Shown here in pieces: positions 61,338-64,000 of a stretch of DNA of 64,000 bases. Position 1 is the first letter of the stretch, and the number at the start of each line of letters is the position of its first letter. Under the pieces are notes generated by a model. That model made no database searches and had not been told where the DNA came from. It worked only from the letters and a program-made list of their open reading frames with translations. Source of the DNA: Paradesertivirga mongoliensis (GTDB lineage: Bacteria; Bacteroidota; Bacteroidia; Sphingobacteriales; Sphingobacteriaceae); NCBI RefSeq assembly GCF_024436395.1, contig NZ_JAFMZO010000001.1, positions 876,181 to 940,180 on the forward strand, read 5' to 3'. A program made the position numbers and the translations under genes.

Positions 61338-62324
61338 ATGAGAGAAATACAGTTCAGAGAAGCACTTCGCGAAGCATTAAATGAGGAAATGCGTAAAGAT
61401 GACAAGATCTTTTTAATGGGTGAGGAAGTTGCTGAATATAATGGTGCCTATAAAGTGAGCCAGGGGATGCTGGAAGAATTTGGTCCCAGGCGTGTAATCG
61501 ATACTCCTATTGCTGAGCTTGGCTTTGCTGGAATCGGCGCTGGTGCTGCAATGAACGGTCTGAAGCCTATCATTGAATTCATGACTTTCAACTTCTCTTT
61601 GGTTGCGATTGACCAGGTAATTAACGGCGCTGCTAAAATTCTTTCGATGAGTGGTGGCCAGTTTGGTTGCCCAATTGTGTTTCGTGGCCCGACTGGTAAT
61701 GCCGGTCAGCTTGGAGCGCAGCACTCACAAAACTTTGAGAACTGGTATGCCAATACTCCGGGATTGAAAGTGGTAGTTCCATCTACACCTTACGAGGCAA
61801 AAGGGTTATTAAAATCATCTATCCTTGATCCTGATCCGGTGATCTTCATGGAATCTGAAGTAATGTACGGTGATAAGGGAGATGTTCCGGCTGAAGAATA
61901 TTATATCGAAATAGGTAAGGCCAATGTATTGAAAGAAGGTACCGATGTTACCATAGTAACGTTTGGTAAAATGCTTTCAAGAGTGGTTAATCCGGCAGTT
62001 GAAGAATTAACGAAAGAAGGAATCAAGGCAGAAGTGATCGACTTACGTACTGTTCGTCCGATTGATTATGATACCATTATCAACTCTGTTAAAAAGACTA
62101 ACCGTTTGGTGATAGTTGAAGAAGCATGGCCATTAGGCTCAATTGCTACTGAAATCACCTTTAAAGTACAAAAAGATGCGTTCGATTACCTTGATGCTCC
62201 GGTATTGAGAGTAGTTTGCGCAGACGTTCCTCTTCCATATGCTCCAACCCTGATCAAAGAAGCTTTGCCAAGTGCAGAGAAAGTGATCAAAGCGGTGAAG
62301 AGTGTTTTGTACCAGGAGAAATAG
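61338..62324 (+). CDS. pdhB: Pyruvate dehydrogenase E1 component, beta subunit
   Basis: 328 residues, the normal length. MREIQFREALREALNEEMRK, FLMGEEVAEYNGAYKVSQGM, RVIDTPIAELGFAGIGAGAA, EFMTFNFSLVAIDQVINGAA and FRGPTGNAGQLGAQHSQNFE are the typical E1-beta blocks with the ThDP-activating Glu; the C-terminal transketolase domain has VIDLRTVRPIDYDTI and IVEEAWPLGSIA. With E1-alpha it decarboxylates pyruvate in the pyruvate dehydrogenase complex. The alpha and E2 genes are not in the window, which is common in this phylum. A terminator follows. Confidence 0.96.
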   Translation: MREIQFREALREALNEEMRKDDKIFLMGEEVAEYNGAYKVSQGMLEEFGPRRVIDTPIAELGFAGIGAGAAMNGLKPIIEFMTFNFSLVAIDQVINGAAKILSMSGGQFGCPIVFRGPTGNAGQLGAQHSQNFENWYANTPGLKVVVPSTPYEAKGLLKSSILDPDPVIFMESEVMYGDKGDVPAEEYYIEIGKANVLKEGTDVTIVTFGKMLSRVVNPAVEELTKEGIKAEVIDLRTVRPIDYDTIINSVKKTNRLVIVEEAWPLGSIATEITFKVQKDAFDYLDAPVLRVVCADVPLPYAPTLIKEALPSAEKVIKAVKSVLYQEK

Positions 62325-62345
62325 TATTAGCTTTTAAGCGAAGTG

Positions 62346-62376
62346 AAAGGTCAATCGAATAGGTTGACCTTTTTTG
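62346..62376 (+). terminator. Intrinsic terminator of pdhB
   Basis: AAAGGTCAA, 9 bases, TTGACCTTT followed by T-run, 22 bases after the stop. Confidence 0.85.
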
Positions 62377-62536
62377 TGAATGCTGCCCTTGGATTGCAGC
62401 GCCCTTTGTCATCCTGGGATTTTGTGCTATGACGCCGGTAACTTTCCCAAAAGTTCCAAATTTTTGGAAAGTTTAAACATCCAGTATTTCGAGAGCTCTT
62501 CGACTCCGCTCAGAGTAACACAATTTTAGTATACAA

Positions 62537-62571
62537 AAAAAGGTCAATCTGGTTAGATTGACCTTTTTTAA
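62537..62571. terminator. Bidirectional terminator, main target the Lrp/AsnC gene
   Basis: AAAAAAAGGTCAATCT, GGTT, AGATTGACCTTTTTT: strong stem with T-runs on both strands. Its stem core is the same as in the pdhB terminator. Confidence 0.88.
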
Positions 62572-62585
62572 TGATTCAAATTTTT

Positions 62586-63062
62586 TTACGACTCCAGGCT
62601 TATTTGCCGTTTAATGCTTTCCTCCAGAGAAATAAATGTTTCGGTTCTCTGTATCCCTTCAACCGCCTGAATACTGTCGTTCAGTACTTCACGTAAATGG
62701 TTGGTATCTCTGCAAATTATCTTGGCAAACATACTGTAAGCTCCTGTACAATAATGAAGCTCGACAATTTCTTTTACTTTTTTAAGCTTCTCTACAGCAT
62801 CTTTATATATAGAGCCCTTCTCCAGAAAAATCCCCAGGAAGGCACAAACATCATAACCTATTTTTTGTGCATCAATTAACAGGTTTGAACCTTTTATGAT
62901 ACCGAGGTCCTGCATTTTCTTCATCCTGACGTGTATGGTACCGCCGGATACTATTAAACGCTTGGCAATCTCTGTATAAGGAATGGTCGCATCTTCCATT
63001 AACAGAGCAAGAATCTGCATGTCCAGATTATCAATTTCTAAATTTGGGCTTCTTTTTTCCAT
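62586..63062 (-). CDS. Lrp/AsnC-family transcriptional regulator
   Basis: 158 residues. N-terminal helix-turn-helix: LEIDNLDMQILALLMEDATI, PYTEIAKRLIVSGGTIHVRM, KKMQDLGIIKGSNLLIDAQK. The C-terminal RAM domain: LGIFLEKGSIYKDAVEKLKK, EIVELHYCTGAYSMFAKIIC, RDTNHLREVLNDSIQAVEGI. It is a typical amino-acid-responsive regulator, probably octameric. Its upstream region is shared with the tRNA-like gene, divergently. Confidence 0.94.
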   Translation of the reverse strand: MEKRSPNLEIDNLDMQILALLMEDATIPYTEIAKRLIVSGGTIHVRMKKMQDLGIIKGSNLLIDAQKIGYDVCAFLGIFLEKGSIYKDAVEKLKKVKEIVELHYCTGAYSMFAKIICRDTNHLREVLNDSIQAVEGIQRTETFISLEESIKRQISLES

Positions 63063-63138
63063 ACAAATTTTAAAAGATATTAATTAAGCGTCTAAGTAAA
63101 TAAAAAGTTAACAAAAATTAAAATATATTGTTGGAATA

Positions 63139-63171
63139 TTTGCAACAAAGATGCATTTTATTTTAAATTTG
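63139..63171 (+). promoter_or_regulatory. Promoter of the tRNA-like gene
   Basis: TTTG at 63139, a 21-base spacer and TAAATTTG at 63164 match the Bacteroidota promoter. Transcription would begin about 25 bases before the tRNA-like gene. Confidence 0.5.
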
Positions 63172-63203
63172 TACTAAGTAACGTAAAAATAGTTACAAAA
63201 CAC

Positions 63204-63312
63204 TGTAGGGTGGTGAAACAGGCAGACACACCTCCTTGTCTCGGTGGCGGAGATTCTGGGAACGCCTTAACGGTTCAACCACTCCTTGAAGGTTCGATTC
63301 CTTCCCCTACAG
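63204..63312 (+). tRNA. Class-II tRNA-like gene (Leu-like body), unusually long
   Basis: The acceptor stem is perfect (TGTAGGG at 63204 with CCCTACA at 63305), the D-arm is GTG, AAACAGGCAGA, CAC as in tRNA-Leu, and the T-arm is perfect (GAAGG, TTCGATT, CCTTC). The anticodon arm CCTCC, TTGTCTC, GGTGG has a T-T mismatch and would present GTC. The variable region is about 40 bases with GGAG / CTCC arms. At 109 bases it is 20 longer than usual and not a clean tRNA-Leu. No CCA is encoded. It may be a divergent, specialised or decayed tRNA. Confidence 0.6.
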
Positions 63313-63428
63313 CTCCTTTCGTTTAATTTAGGTTTATAATTGGTTAGTTTTTAAGCTCCTGCACACCAGGGGCTTTGTTTTTGGGGATTGGCCGGGAAAG
63401 CTTACCTTTAAGAATCAATGTAATTCTT

Positions 63429-63929
63429 ATGAACCAGTCACGACAGCTTTCTCAAACTCCCGCAAAGTTCTTAATGACCATGTCTATTATATTCTTTGCG
63501 ATGCTTGCCGCTCAGATTCTTTTTGCCCTGGTGGTTAGCTACCTTAATAGTAACCGGGATATGGAAGCTCAGGCGTCTGACCGGCCCTTTTTATACGTAG
63601 TGCCCATAATGGCTGTAGTTTGCTTCATCTTATCTAAAGTGATGTTTGATCAGATTCTGAAGCAGGCTAAGCTTAAGGAGGCTTTAAACGAAAAAGCAAT
63701 GGTATACCAGGCCGCTTTTCTTACACGTCTCGCCCTTCTTGAAGGAGCATCGCTCTTCGGCATAGTTACGTATTTTCTAACCGGGAATATCTTTCTCTTG
63801 AGTGTTTCTGCCTTAGTGATATTATATTTTTTAACGCTGCGCCCCACAAAAGAACGTGTCAGCAGTAATCTTGCCCTCGACTATCATCAGCAAAAGCAGT
63901 TCGACAATGCTGATGAAATAATGCAATAG
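63429..63929 (+). CDS. Four-helix membrane protein of unknown function
   Basis: 166 residues from the ATG at 63429 (MNQSRQLSQTPAKFLMTMSI). Four hydrophobic helices: MSIIFFAMLAAQILFALVVS, FLYVVPIMAVVCFILSKVMF, LALLEGASLFGIVTYFLTG and FLLSVSALVILYFLTLRP. The C-terminus is polar. No named family recognised; length and layout are those of small Bacteroidota inner-membrane proteins that often sit alone. It follows the tRNA-like gene by about 115 bases. Confidence 0.8.
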   Translation: MNQSRQLSQTPAKFLMTMSIIFFAMLAAQILFALVVSYLNSNRDMEAQASDRPFLYVVPIMAVVCFILSKVMFDQILKQAKLKEALNEKAMVYQAAFLTRLALLEGASLFGIVTYFLTGNIFLLSVSALVILYFLTLRPTKERVSSNLALDYHQQKQFDNADEIMQ

Positions 63930-64000
63930 GCTTAATTTTTCCGTCAATTGAGTTTTAAAGGAGCTTCTTAGCGGGTATTCTTATATCTAATTCGTATTCG

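Noticed and set aside
61142-61405. 87-codon minus-strand frame over the pdhB start
   Set aside because: Antisense shadow of pdhB with no family features.
63204-63312. Selenocysteine tRNA
   Set aside because: Length suits, but the acceptor stem is 7 bp, the D-arm is leucine-like, and there is no TCA anticodon.

Overview
The window looks like a chromosomal segment of a Bacteroidota soil-type bacterium, most like Sphingobacteriaceae (Pedobacter/Mucilaginibacter relatives). The signs are many secreted and lipobox-bearing proteins, a type IX secretion C-terminal sorting domain, DUF4251 and DUF922 proteins, a SusC-like carboxypeptidase/plug module, Bacteroidota-type promoters (TAnnTTTG) and weak use of Shine-Dalgarno sites. 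This assignment rests on recognised families only; no search was run.

Region 1-29 kb is ordinary chromosome: an RDD membrane protein (cut by the window edge), beta-carbonic anhydrase divergent from a TetR regulator, secreted beta-propeller, DUF5060-type glycosidase and nucleoside hydrolase proteins, an AraC/RibD-like pair, a VWA lipoprotein, a DUF4139 protein with an inserted SusC-like module, an ABC-F ATPase with a long leader, a large MG2/plug-like secreted protein, Crp/Fnr and SDR genes, an M90 peptidase, a T9SS cargo protein, an amidohydrolase and small enzymes.

Region 28.4-36 kb carries plant-cell-wall functions: GH53 galactanase, a Tat-exported Gfo/Idh/MocA oxidoreductase, GH28 polygalacturonase and a lipoprotein GH11 xylanase. 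No SusC/SusD pair accompanies them. From about 29.6 to 50.6 kb the spaces between genes are packed with remains of three different REP-associated tyrosine transposase (RAYT) families, each with its own palindromic repeats. Genes of a two-component system (NtrC-type regulator convergent with a hybrid kinase), a PhyH dioxygenase, DoxX/DUF1801 and lipoproteins lie among them. These elements have truncated a second hybrid kinase and a DUF1349 gene.

Region 50.6-54.2 kb holds an AT-rich SIR2-STAND gene of the prokaryotic NLR-like antiviral type (Avs5-like by architecture), split by a one-base frameshift. It is followed by a UvrD-type helicase with a C-terminal Fe-S PD-(D/E)XK nuclease whose 3' tail has been duplicated twice in tandem repeats of about 455 bp. 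Next comes a one-base-overlapping gene pair: a small protein and a minimal nucleotidyltransferase, a possible toxin-antitoxin-like module.

Region 59.7-64 kb returns to core functions: an FKBP-like lipoprotein, a zincin lipoprotein, pdhB, an Lrp/AsnC regulator, an unusually long class-II tRNA-like gene and a four-helix membrane protein. The most interesting items are the frameshifted SIR2-STAND gene, the three coexisting RAYT/REP families, the odd tRNA-like gene, the helicase-tail duplications and the nucleotidyltransferase pair.
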